A stretch of 64,000 nt of DNA. Source: Epiperipatus broadwayi. Taxonomy: Eukaryota > Onychophora > Udeonychophora > Euonychophora > Peripatidae. The stretch spans positions 833,431 to 897,430 of the forward strand of contig JAQFVV010006448.1 in NCBI GenBank assembly GCA_028023455.1, written 5' to 3'. Position 1 is the stretch's first letter. Every line of letters begins with the position of its first letter. The translations under genes and the position numbers were made by a program. Positions 50,926-63,116 of the stretch are shown in pieces. The notes under the pieces were generated by a model that worked only from the letters and a program-made list of their open reading frames with translations, was not told the origin of the DNA and searched no databases.

Positions 50926-51560
50926 CACTGAGATTAGTTAGTAAATTAATGCATCCTTGTGGTTCTATAAATGTATTATATGATATGATGTTTTATTATA
51001 AGATGTTATCAGACCTCTCAAAAAAAATGTCTTTTGGAGAAAATATTTTTATTTGCCTAGCCATTAATTTTTGTAGTAAAATCCAATTATTAATAATATA
51101 TATAACACATTGATTTTGCTTATTGAGATTCTTATTAAGAAAGAAATTAGCCATCTATGTTCAGGGGGTTCTATACTTTTTCCTGCTGACAACATATTTA
51201 AGTCACTATATCTGTTTTGATGAGCTAAATTTTAATCAAAAGTGTTTTTGAAATACATCAGCATTTATTAAATAATAATGTCTCTTAACTTTGTAATAAA
51301 TAAATGTTTAAAAAAATGTAATAATAAAATAATTCTGGAAAGTAAAGTTTATTATAAAATCATAATTTAAATAAAATATGAACTTATTTTATATATTTAA
51401 ATATTTAATATAAAATATCTTATATTTTCAAATACTATTGAAAGCATTATTTATATGTATTAAAATATTTTAAATATGTATGATTTAATATTATTTTAAC
51501 TATATAAACATAAAACATGTATACATGCACACACCCTAAATTATTGTGGTCTATTTGGTA
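50926..51560. other. AT-rich DNA, nothing recognised
   Basis: No feature seen. The frame ending at 51113 is partly a translation of the hAT element. Confidence 0.5.
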
Positions 51561-51733
51561 TACACAAAGGCTAAACTCTCCATATAATAGCACCACTCAG
51601 TGCAACCCAGAGTAATCAATGGATGGAAGGTTTGTGTATAAAATCCTTATCTAGTGCCTACTCATCCAATATCCACAGACTAGTTTCTAGATTATGGCTT
51701 TTATCAGTATATGAAAAATTTAGCCTCTGTGTA
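51561..51733. mobile_element. Family B related MITE, about 173 bp with 15-bp TIRs
   Basis: TACACAAAGGCTAAA at 51561-51575 and TTTAGCCTCTGTGTA at 51719-51733 are terminal inverted repeats with one mismatch. The interior shares AGAGTAATCAATGGATG, CCTACTCATCCAATATCC and AGACTAGTTTCT with 38.13-38.21 kb. The sequence just outside the right end (GTGATCATGTGATGTTTAATG) also matches the family B copy. Confidence 0.65.
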
Positions 51734-54364
51734 AACAGCTTATGTAAGCATAAAGAATGGTGATCATGTGATGTTTAATGGTTTAATTATTTGGTTTATT
51801 TATGTTCATGCATTTTTTGTTTGAAGTATGCAGTAAATAAAATAAATTAATAAATTAATTTATTATTACATATTTTAACCTATTAATCTTTATAATAGTA
51901 AAATATTAATTTGCATATATTCTGTCAATTAAGAACATTTTAAATTAAAAATTTATGAATGTTGTCTTATATTATGTTGTATTATTAATCACTATTTATT
52001 AACTCTCTCACAAGTTGTAATTTTTTTGTTCTCCATTACTCAAAAATGTTTAATATTAAGTTTAAAATTAAACCATTATTTCTTATCAAAAATATTAATT
52101 TGATTTTATTCGATAGATGATTTTATTTACATCTGAAATAAATTCTAAATGTTTACATTTTATTTTTGAAAATGATTAAAAATGAAATTGTAATCAAAAC
52201 AAAAGATCTTGTATGTTATCATTGCTGAAAAGATTATTTTTATTTTCAAAATCAACAAACTCTTCATTATATGACATTTTTTGTTAAAATGCGAAGGAAT
52301 AAATGTTTGTTTTAAGTGTAACAAATTATGCTATAAAAGTTAAAACATTTTAAATATTTTTTTTGTAATAGTATAATATGTTCACACTGACTCTTATAAT
52401 TGCATGAATTATATAGAAAGATAAACTTAGAAATAATTTTAATTGTCCAAAAATATAACATTCTATTTCTAAAAATAATTGATTTCCATTCAAAATAAAT
52501 TATTAATAATTTATGTTCTTGATTTGTAATAATTATTGCACAATTATTGTACAAAAATTTTTGATTTATAATAATTTCACAAATAAACACATTTTTGGTT
52601 ATTGAAAGTATTTTCTCCAGTCAATATCATAAGTATTAGTGACATCAGAAAATATCAAAAATATAAAGAAAACAGTTATTAAACTAAAGCTAAAATCTTT
52701 ATATCTTATCGAATTTTCAATTTTTTGGCCATCTAGGGAATTTTTTCTAAATTAAAATTTACACTAAAATATATACAGCAAAATGACATATTTAAATATA
52801 AAGCTTGTGAAAATTTTCAATAGGTGGTAAATATATCTAAAAACACATAACATCCGATGGATGGGACCAATGGTTAACAATATAAATTAATAATCCTTTT
52901 TAACTTTTTTAAAACAGCTGAAAAAATGAAGTAAAATTAGTCTACATTTTTTTTTAGAAATATAATGATTCTATATTTAAATCTAGATTATGATGGTACA
53001 ATATTATAATATATATACAACTGTTTGTATAAACTTTATATGTACTGTGATTTTTTTATGTCTGATGCAAATGAAAAGTTTGAAACAAATAATGTTTTTA
53101 GGCTACCAAGGAAAAGGGTTAAACTATTTTTTGTACTAAAGTTTTGAATAATTTATAATTATTTTTATATATGCTAGGAAATCAAATATTTTAAATATGA
53201 AATAAAATATAAAATTTTTATATATTTAAAAAAGTATTGATCATAAAAAATAATAAATTATTTAAAATATAATAGTTTGCTTTTTCTGTCAAATTTTACT
53301 ACAGCCATATTTACAATAATACATATGATTTATAAAATATGTTTCTATCTTTGTTATTTACTAAATGTTCAACTTATATGCACCAGTGTACTCAATAAGT
53401 TTATAATTTTTATTTTATTTTTTAAAATTTAATAGAATGAATGAGGCTTTAAAATCATTTTATTTTAACAATTTTTATATGAATTATTCCATCATGTAAA
53501 ATGTAAAAAGATTTTCTTTATTTAGTTTAGCTATTTTCAATTTTATTTTCAGGTATTTAAATAACTTGCTTCTTATTTATTTAAAAAACATTTTATTTTA
53601 CTATTGAAACTATTTTAATATTTTCCATATTTTCTTAAAATATGTTTAATGTATATAATTTTTAGTTATTAATATTATATTGTCAAAAATATCTAAATTT
53701 AATTTATATGAATATATTTTTCATTACTATAACTGTAAAGTTCATTATATAAATGACTATAGAAATATTTTTTTCAAAATGCAAGTAACCACTATCAAAG
53801 TGTTATATGTTTAATTCTCAAAAACATATTCTTATAAGCAAATGTTACAAATTCTATTGCCTAAAACCATTAATAATTTAAATTTTTATTCCCAATTGAT
53901 GTAAAAAAGTAATACAATTATATGTGTATAATATGTAATATAGTCTAAATCTTAAATTTTGATTTAAATACACTGTGCTATTTAAAACAATGCTTTCCAA
54001 AAGGAAAGTTGTGATATAGTAAATATAAATGTAATCATATTAAATTATTTTCCAAATTATTATACAGTCACCTTCTCAAATACCAATGGGCATAAAATTT
54101 AAATCAGCAGGGATGTCGATTATTTACACTAGTATTACAATTTCTTAAAATAAAAAAACAACTTTAAAATAATTGAAAATTATTATATATTATTTAATTT
54201 TAACATAACTTTGAACCTGGAATGTATTGCAGTAAATTTCAAAGTGAAAATATGTTAAGAGTTTATTTTTCTGGTTATATTTCATATTATTTGATACTGT
54301 TTATATATATATATATTGATATAAATATTTTCATGGGTTGAATATATAAAATACATATTTTGTC
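51734..54364. other. AT-rich DNA, nothing recognised
   Basis: No recognisable frame, repeat or element end. A short TA run lies near 54.30 kb. Confidence 0.5.
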
Positions 54365-54483
54365 GGTTCATCCATGTTAAAAAATTTAAATATTGATATA
54401 CAGATGTCTTGGTGGATGACTTGTGTGATCAAGTCAAAACATCTGTATATCAATATTTAATTTTTTTAACATGGATGAACCTG

Positions 54484-54552
<69 letters not shown>
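54365..54552. repeat. Inverted repeat next to long (AT)n
   Basis: 54365-54407 and 54439-54481 are reverse complements over 43 bases with about one mismatch and one gap (outer GGTTCATCCATG, inner ATACAGATGT). The loop is 31 bases. An (AT)n tract (54487-54552) begins six bases after the right arm. Confidence 0.85.
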
Positions 54553-54553
<1 letters not shown>

Positions 54554-54937
54554 CAATACAATATTTCAAACAAATATAAATATTGAAGTAACCATTCTTC
54601 CACATTCTACTTAAACCCAATAGCCAAGCATCTTTATTAAACAGAATGTGCACAGGAATTACCATTTATATATAATAGTTTCTTATAACTGATATTATTA
54701 AAACTGAATTTCAAATGAAAATCAGATGTAGACAAAGCCTTTTTCAATAAAACATCTGAGCTTGAATTGAGATTCAGCCATTATAGTTATAGTATTTGTA
54801 ATATTGTCCTATTCTAAAAATGCTGGAGATGACATATATAAATGCTCACTTTATATATGCAGTGAGTCTGACTAAAAAAAGTTTGGTGCATTCTTTTTAA
54901 GAATCATGTAGAAAATTGATCAATTTGATATATTTAT
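54553..54937. other. AT-rich flank of the Gypsy element
   Basis: No feature. The last bases before the LTR are GATATATTTAT; the matching target duplication would lie beyond the window. Confidence 0.5.
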
Positions 54938-57696
54938 TGTAACCTAGTGTTATTGACACTTGGTTTATTTGGCATTGTTTCCACAGGAAAACAATGCAAT
55001 CCTTTTCTAGGAAATAAAAAAGTAAAATAATAATAATATTAAGTGATTAATAAAATATGCTATTTACTCACGGTAACGTGTTTTAAGCAAATAACTAAAA
55101 AATTTGGTAATTCAATGTCATTTTGAAGAAGAGCATGAATAATTTAATTAAAATATTAACAATAAGAGCAATTTAATATAGTATAAAAGCACATATTATA
55201 AACAGTAATTGATTTTGGATGGGTAGAGGGAGAGTAGATGAGTATCTTATCATAAAGCACAATAACTTCTGATACTTTTTAAATTATTTAGATAATAATG
55301 TATACAGAATTATACATCACTAATAAACATTGTTAATTAAATGTATTTATTATTTTTCATTATTTGTCAAATTACTTTGTAATCCATTTAAATCATACAG
55401 AAATATAAGACTGTAATAAGTTTTTTTTTTCCTTTTCTTTTATTTATGTTATAATTAAATGATTATTTTTCTGTAAGAGGTCGCTAAAAGAAGACCACCA
55501 AATTTTGAAGAAAGTTTAGTCTGACATTAGTTTTACAAGGAGGAAGCAGTACTGAAATTCGGTAACAAATTTTTTATTATTTTTTATTGCAGAAATAAAT
55601 ATAAGTCAAGTAAATTTTTAATAATATCATGCGTGGCTAATCCTATTTGATAAGATATTCTGTTTCTGTTGCCATCGACCTATTTTAAAGCTTTTTATAC
55701 GCAAAAATGTACTATCTTATGCTAAAGTTCAAAATGACCGTATTGACTACAGCAATCACGGAAAATGTCATTATGTTTAAAATAAGTAATATAAGTAATT
55801 TCCAGCAAATAATCAATTATTTGTTAACTTTACCTTATTTAATTATCTTTTCATGGTATAAAAGAAAAATTATAATTGAAAAGACATATTATAAAAGCCA
55901 AGGAAAGTTAACTAGAAAATTTCGCACTCTTTCTAAAAGAAATTGTCTGCTTTGAAAATAATGTAAGTTCCCCACGTTAAAATATGTTTTATTCACTGAA
56001 AATTATCTAAAAATAATATTAATGATCAATGATATTTACTTATGCACCTGTATATTTTTTAAAAAGAAAATATAAATTTTCTCAAGGCAAATATCAGAAA
56101 ATTTGTATGTGTGCATTTTACGGAGAATTCCTTATTAAAGACAAATTACAATTCCTAGAGTAGGAATAAAAACTACAAACATTAGTGACTTAAGTATAAC
56201 TATGATATAATATGTTATATTACACATCAACTGGAGTCGTTAAAACTTTATATCCACGTAAGTCAGCTGCAGTCCTTATAATAATAGTATTTTGGAAAAA
56301 TTCGCGCATTATTTTATTCATAAGCCAGCTAGCTAAAAATGATACGTATCGCCAATAGTAAAAAGAAAAGAATTGTATATGTGATCGTCTATCGTCAAAT
56401 ATTCGTCATGTTAAAATATGTATTGTTTTCTTGGATCCCCAAAATTATAGCAGTTAATTCAAAGAAGAATTAACATCCAACGCTGCTATGTTTTCTTTGC
56501 CTAATTTATTAATTGCACCAGAATGGAGGCAACTTTTATATAAATGAAATAATAAAATGTGTTTCTTATTTTAAATTTGCTTCGTGAACTACGAATGGAT
56601 CAAGTTCTTCATCTAGATAAATTGCCCAACAGAAAAACATTTTTCTAGTGAGATAATAAGCACTTGTTAAGTAATGATTTTTTTTTACTAATTTGTAAAA
56701 TTATGTGTATTTTTTTTATATCAACAGGTTAAAGGCTGTATAGTCAAGTAATATTTAAATGACCTTGTAATCATAAAGGTATGTTTTCATGGAATTATTC
56801 TAGGTTAAATTTATATTGACATAAAAAAGAAAAAAAAAAAATATTTTTTTTATAAAATGTGTTTACTTATGATATGCAATTATGGGTATAAATTTATATG
56901 TTAGATGCGTAAAAAAAGAAAAATTTAGATACTTAATAGGTAAAATATCTAGTTAAAATTATCAGAAGTAATTAAAGATAAGTGCTATACAGAATATTAC
57001 TTATTTAAAGTTTGAAACAAATTTATACTATGTTAATTGCGGAGCTTATTCCCAATTATTCTTTATTAACGCATTCACTTAATTTAGTTCAAGATACTAG
57101 ACTACCAATTACTTGTTGAATGTTTCTTTGGCAAAGGTGAAAATTATTATGGTTTATTCTGTGTTATCCATTGATTTCAGACGTTGATCTAAGTATACCC
57201 CAGAACATAAATTTAGTATAATTAGTGTATTTGCTTGTCTTTCCCTGATATAGCATTGGTATATGCTTAATATTCACATAAGTAATAATTGTAATGTCTG
57301 TATTTTGTGGCATGAAAAATGATCTCCCCAAAAGCTTTATTTTCCATGAGGGGAATAGATAAATCTAGTATTCGGGTATGTTTATAACCCAAGTGATCGC
57401 TTCTCAGAGTTAGGACGATCAGAAATTTATATCGAATTTAGTGTATTTCATTCGTTAAAATCCCAGGAGAGGATTATATTTGGTGTGGGTTCCTATTATG
57501 CCCAAGTAAGAGGCAAGGACCCACCAAACTATTTTAATGTAGTAGTTAAATCTACAGACCTTCGGTGTTATTCCATATTCCTCATGAGAAAATAGAGATA
57601 ATTCCACCATGGAAGGTGTTGAATATTGTGTTTTGTTTAGAAAGTTATGGCAAGATAACGGGTATATTGGAGGTTAATTCCTCACGATCCATTTAG

Positions 57697-57705
57697 TATA
57701 AATAG
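57697..57705 (+). promoter_or_regulatory. TATA box of Gypsy LTR
   Basis: TATAAATAG, with TCAATG (initiator-like) 26 bases further on at 57723. This lies in the GC-richest part of the LTR. Confidence 0.5.
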
Positions 57706-58426
57706 CGTGCTAGTATATATGATCAATGTCTGGATTGTGCAGCGGAATAGTGCTGGTAATTCACACATAAGTCAATGGAGAGAGTAAGTTTAAAATTGCG
57801 TGATTTAAAATTTTTATTTGCCAATGGAGGATTCAAATACTAGGTTTAATTCGGGTTAATGATTAAGTAGCACTCACAATATAACTTATACTGAGGAATA
57901 CAGTGTGTATAACAACTTCAGTTGTTATTAAGGTAAATATTAAAATAATAAGTGTAACTTCTGATAAATAACCCATAAATTATAATAAGTTATTTAAATA
58001 AATACTATCATTTAATTAAAGATATGATAATAAAAATCATTTGTACGCATTGCCTAGAATCAGATTATTTTTATTTTAAAACAAATAGTTAGTTAATAAA
58101 GTTAAGCAGCCGTTCATATAAGATACACTAAATGGATGAGTTGATGTATCGATAATAATATTTATTTTGTTATATTCAATTTGCATAAATGTAAAAAGAA
58201 GATGAAGAAGTAGTTCGAATCCAGGTCTAAAAGTATAGACGAATTAATGTTAGTTATATTTTGTTTTATCCATATGGGATCGAATAAATTGTATATGTTT
58301 GTTTATTATGTTAATCATAAAGGATAGTTTTGTTAAACTGTAATAATAAATTATAATCTTGTTAAAATTTAATAATAAATTATAGTCTTGTTACAAGTTG
58401 TTTTGAGTCATTTTTCTTGTGTGCTA

Positions 58427-58432
58427 AATAAA
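58427..58432 (+). terminator. Poly(A) signal of Gypsy LTR
   Basis: AATAAA followed by GTGTATTTG, about 0.7 kb after the TATA box, as expected for the end of R. Confidence 0.4.
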
Positions 58433-59506
58433 AGTGTATTTGCATAATACTTGCAATACTTTTCTTGAGTCCAAAATCATTTATGAAATCTTAAATTCAA
58501 TACACCAGATAGACAATTGTAAGCAGATCAGAATATTTCAGTATATTTTAATTTAATAAGAATTATTTATGGAATTGAAAACTTCAGACCAAGACATTTT
58601 ATTTTATGTGTGTGTAAAATCACTTTATTCCCAAACTACCAGCTTTGGTTGCACATTGTTTCGTACACATTTAAGTGAAGTGTCTAAGTAATAAATCTTA
58701 GTTAAATTATTGTGTTGTCATGGATGATGGAAGGACACAAAAGCACCCTTGTCTTTTCATCATTCCGACTGAGATTCTGGATAAAAGGGCTGTATTATTC
58801 AAAATTATGCGTTGTTATTGAATATGGTTATCATCTCTTTAAATATTATAATAGTTGATATGTGGATGAAGATACCTGGAATTTAAATAAGGTAAATGTT
58901 TCCTATAGCCAACCAGAATGTCAGTCATATGCGACAACACAATACTGCCGAGCATTTTTCTTTAAATATAACAGAGAACCCTGAGATTAGTGTCATTATT
59001 ATAAGTGCTCTTAAATTAAGAATTGATCAATTATGATCAACATTACAAGCGTGGCATGGCTTAAGAGATTGAAACATCTAATTGTATAATAACAAAAATA
59101 TTGAGATCATATTGACAAATTAATGGATGTTTTATTTTAGTCAGTAATATTAACAATGACATGAAATCATCATCATCATTATCGAACAGTGCAAGTACTT
59201 ACAGCTCAGAGAATGTGTTTTGGATAGAGAAAGAATGTTAGTTATTCTAAATTTTTTTTTTAAATTTATTTTATTAATGATAATTTTTTTTAATTCTATC
59301 TCTGTCTGAACTGCATATCGCTGTAGCTGAATTATTATAACTAACCAAACGTCGAGCTATATTAGGTAATATAGGGTTTGCTACCCGAATCATATACGGA
59401 AGCATTTAGGATTTCCAAATTCTCTTTCATAATAATAGAAGCCATCATTTTATAGGTTTCGAATTCTCTTTCATAGAAGTGAAGTCGTCTTTAGATAGGT
59501 TAGAAA

Positions 59507-59528
59507 TGGCCGCCCAACTACAGGGGCC
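59507..59528 (+). promoter_or_regulatory. Probable tRNA primer-binding site (tRNA-Lys-like)
   Basis: TGGCCGCCCAAC followed by TACAGGGGCC resembles the retroviral/Gypsy tRNA-Lys primer site TGGCGCCCAACGTGGGGC with small insertions. It lies just after the GGTTA end of the LTR and about 540 bases before gag. Confidence 0.4.
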
Positions 59529-60070
59529 TTCGATGGCTATAGCTGGCCACGAAGAATTTGGTAAAATTTTCTTGAAATAAATATAAATAGTATTTGCACG
59601 TGAATGAATTAATTGTTCATTGATTGAAAATGTTTGCCAATGATAAATTGTTTCTTTAGCCATAAAATATTATATGAATGTCTATTTTATGACATAATCT
59701 TTTGCCACTGAATAAATAAATTTGTTAGTTTATAATGTTATGGTCTGTAAGTAATTCCATAAAATATTGTAATGATTTTATCATTTATGATGATCTGCTT
59801 GTCTGGTGGTGTGATTAGCACTTATACCATATTACATAATGGTTTGGTGAGATTTCTATGGACCAAGTAGCATATGAGAAAAGAATATTCGGTAGTTAAT
59901 GTTGGGACTCTAGAGATAGTAAATATCAGAACATAGTTTTTGGTGTAGATTGTTTTTGATGGGAGAGGCATAGAGGCAGGATGTCTTGTCAATAATTGCT
60001 TATCAATATTATTAATAGTTCATTACTAATTTCAGTACTGTCAAATAACAGAAAGAGTGAAATTTTAAAT
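59529..60070 (+). other. Leader between primer site and gag
   Basis: Non-coding, with stops in all frames. The position fits the 5' leader of the genomic RNA. An open frame reaches upstream of the gag ATG to 59996, but the ATG at 60071 (MSENQDSQD) is the better start because the acidic gag-like protein begins there. Confidence 0.4.
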
Positions 60071-62096
60071 ATGAGTGAAAACCAAGATAGTCAGGATATT
60101 TCAGAGGATTTGGGAGAATCCCAAGAGCTCCAATCCCCGGATACACAAACACCATATTTTCATGTAGAAGTAAGAGAGGAACAAGAATCTTTGGATGAAG
60201 TTAGTCCGAAAAAAGCTAAAGTAGATAAAGATCTACCTGGGGATGAGCAAGTCCAAATATTTGCAATATTACAAAATTTGTCTGCACAGATCCGAAACTC
60301 AGAAAGTAAAATAGAAAGTCAAATAAAAAATTCCAATAGTGAATTAGAAAGTAAAATAGAAAGTCAAATAAAAAATTCAAAATAGTGAAATAGAAAGTCA
60401 AATACAAAATTCCAATAGTGAATTAAAGAATCAAATTCAAAATTTGGACAGTAAAATAGACAATCACGTACAGGAGATCAAAGACCTAAAGGAAGAGTTA
60501 AAGAACCATATAGAAGAGTCAAAATTGGCCTCCGAAAAACTAGAAATAAAAATTAAGAAATAAATAAAAATAAAGTCGGAAAGGGCCGAAAATATGATCG
60601 AGGCTATTCAGCAGGACTTCATAAGCCAATATGTAGAATTAAACAGTGAAGTTAAGGATAAAATAGAATGTATTAAGGGAGAATTAGATAGTACTAGGAG
60701 TGAGTTTAGAAACTTAAAAGAAGAAGTCCAAAATATAACTCTTGAACCTGACAATGTAGCAAAAGGATGTCAGAGCCAGATTACTAGCAGAATAGCTAAG
60801 TTAGAAACTCAAGAGGTAACCCAATGTGAAATTAATAAAAATATAGAAAGTGAGCTAATTCAAGTTATAGGAAAGGTAGAACATTTTAATGAGATATTAA
60901 AGAATAATTCACAAATATTACATAATGATCTCAAAGAGGAAATAGGGGAATATATGAATCAGTGTGAGGGTACAATATATCAAAGACTAGAAGATAAACT
61001 TGAGTTAGAGAAAGATGAAACTATTAACCAGTTAAAGCAACAAATTCAACATTTAAATGTAGGCCTTAAGGACAGTTCTACAAGAATAGACTGTGAATGG
61101 CAAAATTATAAATTGGGATTAGAAAGTCGTATGAAAGCTATGGACCTTAATATGGATAAAGTTGTTCATAGTAAAAATGTATCTGAAACTCAGGTTAAGG
61201 AAATCAATAATGATCATAATAAACCCGTAATCTCTGAGTTACATACAATGATTAGTCCACTTGAATCAATGTACAATCCATTGAATGAGGCCAGACATAA
61301 AGTCATGTTAGAGCCCGAAAGTAATAGCTCCATGGCCTTGAAATTCCTCAAAATAAAATTCTTTAAAGGAGAATACCTGGAGAATCCACATGAATATCTC
61401 CAAAATTTAGATGAATTGTTCACCTTATGTCATTTGTCTGAGGTAGAGAAGATTGCCATTGCCACAAACCATTTGTGTGCGGCATCTAAAGATTGGTGGC
61501 AATCGTTATTTATAAAACCGGAAACATATGGGGACTTTAAATATCTTATGTTAGCCAGTTTTTGGGGGGAAGACCGCCAAGACAACCTCAGGTATCAAAT
61601 ATCTCAGGAAAGATACCATGTAAATAAGGGCAGTTACACTCAGTTTTTCAGGAGTCAGGCCGTCAAACTGAAAACGTTGACAGCTTATCCGTTGTCTGAG
61701 ACCCAAATTGTACGAATAATTCGCCATAATTTACCGAGGCATATCGAGCAGGTCTTGATTGCTGCTGACCGACATACAATAGAAGAGGTAGTCGAAATTT
61801 TAGATTCGCTAGAAACCAGTGATAGGAATATGGATCATAGGAGTAGGATAAATAGGGACACCCATCCTATGGTAAACAATATTAATTTTACAGATAGGTC
61901 CTATGAGGGAAAGAGGAGGTTAAGTAGAGAAAAGGGATATTATAGGACAAATCCCTATAGTAAACCAAATAGCCACCTCAGTAGGCCGACAGTGAAAAGA
62001 AGGATTCTAAATGAGAATCAACCTTCTACTAGTGGTATCCCAATGATGCCAAAGAAAAATATCAAAGGTAGTAAAAATAGCGGGGCATTAAATTAA
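60071..62096 (+). pseudogene. gag: Ty3/Gypsy gag with long coiled coil
   Basis: About 675 codons. The first ~100 residues are acidic (DEVSPKKAKVDKDLPGDEQV). Then comes an imperfect repeat of an 11-12-residue unit (SKIESQIKNSNSE) and a long coiled coil to about residue 380. A capsid-like region follows (LKFLKIKFFKGE, NHLCAASKDWWQSL, HNLPRHIEQVLIAADRHTIEE), the usual Gypsy gag fold with its WW pair. The tail is basic (KRRILNEN). A one-base insertion in an A-run at about 60370 shifts the frame, and TAA at 60559-60561 is a second lesion. No CCHC knuckle is present, perhaps removed with the pol deletion right after the gene. The protein would form the particle that carries the element RNA. Confidence 0.85.
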
Positions 62097-62142
62097 AAAG
62101 GACCTCGCAGGAATGTTCCTCACTTCGGGGCCCTATTTTTAG

Positions 62143-62994
62143 ACATATGTGGGAACACTTCAACCCATACTGCCCAGTAAGCCCAATGAATTATTGGCAC
62201 TGGACTTTTATGGACCACTTCCACCTTTCAACCGTCAAAAATTTATTCTTGTGATGTATGATGTTTTTACCAAATATGTCTCTGCTTACCCAGTTCCAAA
62301 AAAAAAAACAGATGCTAAAAATGTTACTAAGTGCTTGGAAACATATCAAATTCCATTAGTAGGAAAACCAGCTTCAATACTTACTGATCACGCTACTGCA
62401 TTCATCTCTGGTACATGGAAAAAGTGGGGTAAAAAGCAAAATATTCAACATATCATGTGCTCAATTAGAAATCCCCAATCCAATCCAAGTGAAAGAATCA
62501 TGCATGAGATAAGCAGGTTATTCCGAGTTTACATAGAACGGGATCACAAACAGTGGGTCAATAAGTTGCCACAAGTTATTAATTATATAAATATAACTAT
62601 TAATGAGTCTACTAGGATGTCTCCAATTCGGCTACACTTTGGTAGACCTGAACCTTTACTAATAAAAACACCGTTACCCGTAATAGAGGAAAATATTAAT
62701 GTGGAACATGACCAAGCAATGGCTAGAATTAACCTGAAAAAGATGGGTGATAAACGCACTCGTTATTCCAAAACCAGTCCACATCCTTTTAAAGTCCACG
62801 ATTTTGTCTTAATTAGAACTCCCCATGTGAGTAATCTCCGGAAGCATATGTTTTGAAAATTTATGTATCTTTATGAAGGCCCCTATGAAATTGTGAAACA
62901 AGTGGGTGAGAATGCCTTTTTGGTCTCAACCCCTGATGGAACAAGAGGTACCTATAATGCCCGAAGCTTACTACCATATCCTAAACAAAATTAA
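62143..62994 (+). pseudogene. pol: Ty3/Gypsy integrase core, N-terminus deleted
   Basis: The frame follows a TAG at 62140. It starts with LPSKPNELLALDFYGPLPP, the beginning of the DDE core, with Asp in LALDFYGP, the second Asp in ILTDHATAF and the Glu in NPQSNPSERIMHE, so all three catalytic residues are kept. It continues with WVNKLPQVINYIN and HFGRP. An in-frame TGA at 62854-62856 interrupts it; afterwards LYEGPYEIVKQVGENAFLV (the SH3-like C-terminal part) runs to TAA at 62992. The HHCC zinc domain, RT and RNase H expected upstream are missing: the gap between gag and this frame is only about 46 bases. No chromodomain is evident. The enzyme would insert the cDNA into host DNA. Confidence 0.88.
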
Positions 62995-63105
62995 ATCTGT
63001 AAGATTGAATTGATTAACTTCTAAGAGAAGTATGATATAGACCTAGCAATACAATAAGAAATATTAATAAGGCATATAGTATTTTATTTTTTATTTTTTC
63101 ATAAT

Positions 63106-63116
63106 GGTGGGAGAAT
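63106..63116 (+). promoter_or_regulatory. Polypurine tract
   Basis: GGTGGGAGAAT sits directly before the TG of the 3' LTR, the standard place and composition for plus-strand priming. It also fixes the LTR start. Confidence 0.8.

Larger units (their letters stand above)
54938..59504 (+). mobile_element. 5' LTR, about 4.57 kb
   Basis: The start is certain because the same TGTAACCTAG begins the 3' LTR. The end is inferred. GGTTAGA at 59498-59504 is nearly the complement of the starting TGTAACC, and a tRNA-Lys-like primer site follows two bases later. A TATA box at 57697 and AATAAA at 58427 fit a U3-R-U5 arrangement of about 2.8, 0.7 and 1.05 kb. The LTR is non-coding; the 82-codon frame at 55707-55955 has no recognisable domain. 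It is unusually long for a Gypsy LTR, similar in size to the solo element at 404-4670. Confidence 0.55.

Noticed and set aside
62854-62856. TGA in integrase as a recoding site
   Set aside because: The element already carries other lesions in gag, so a point mutation is the simpler reading; nothing indicates programmed readthrough.
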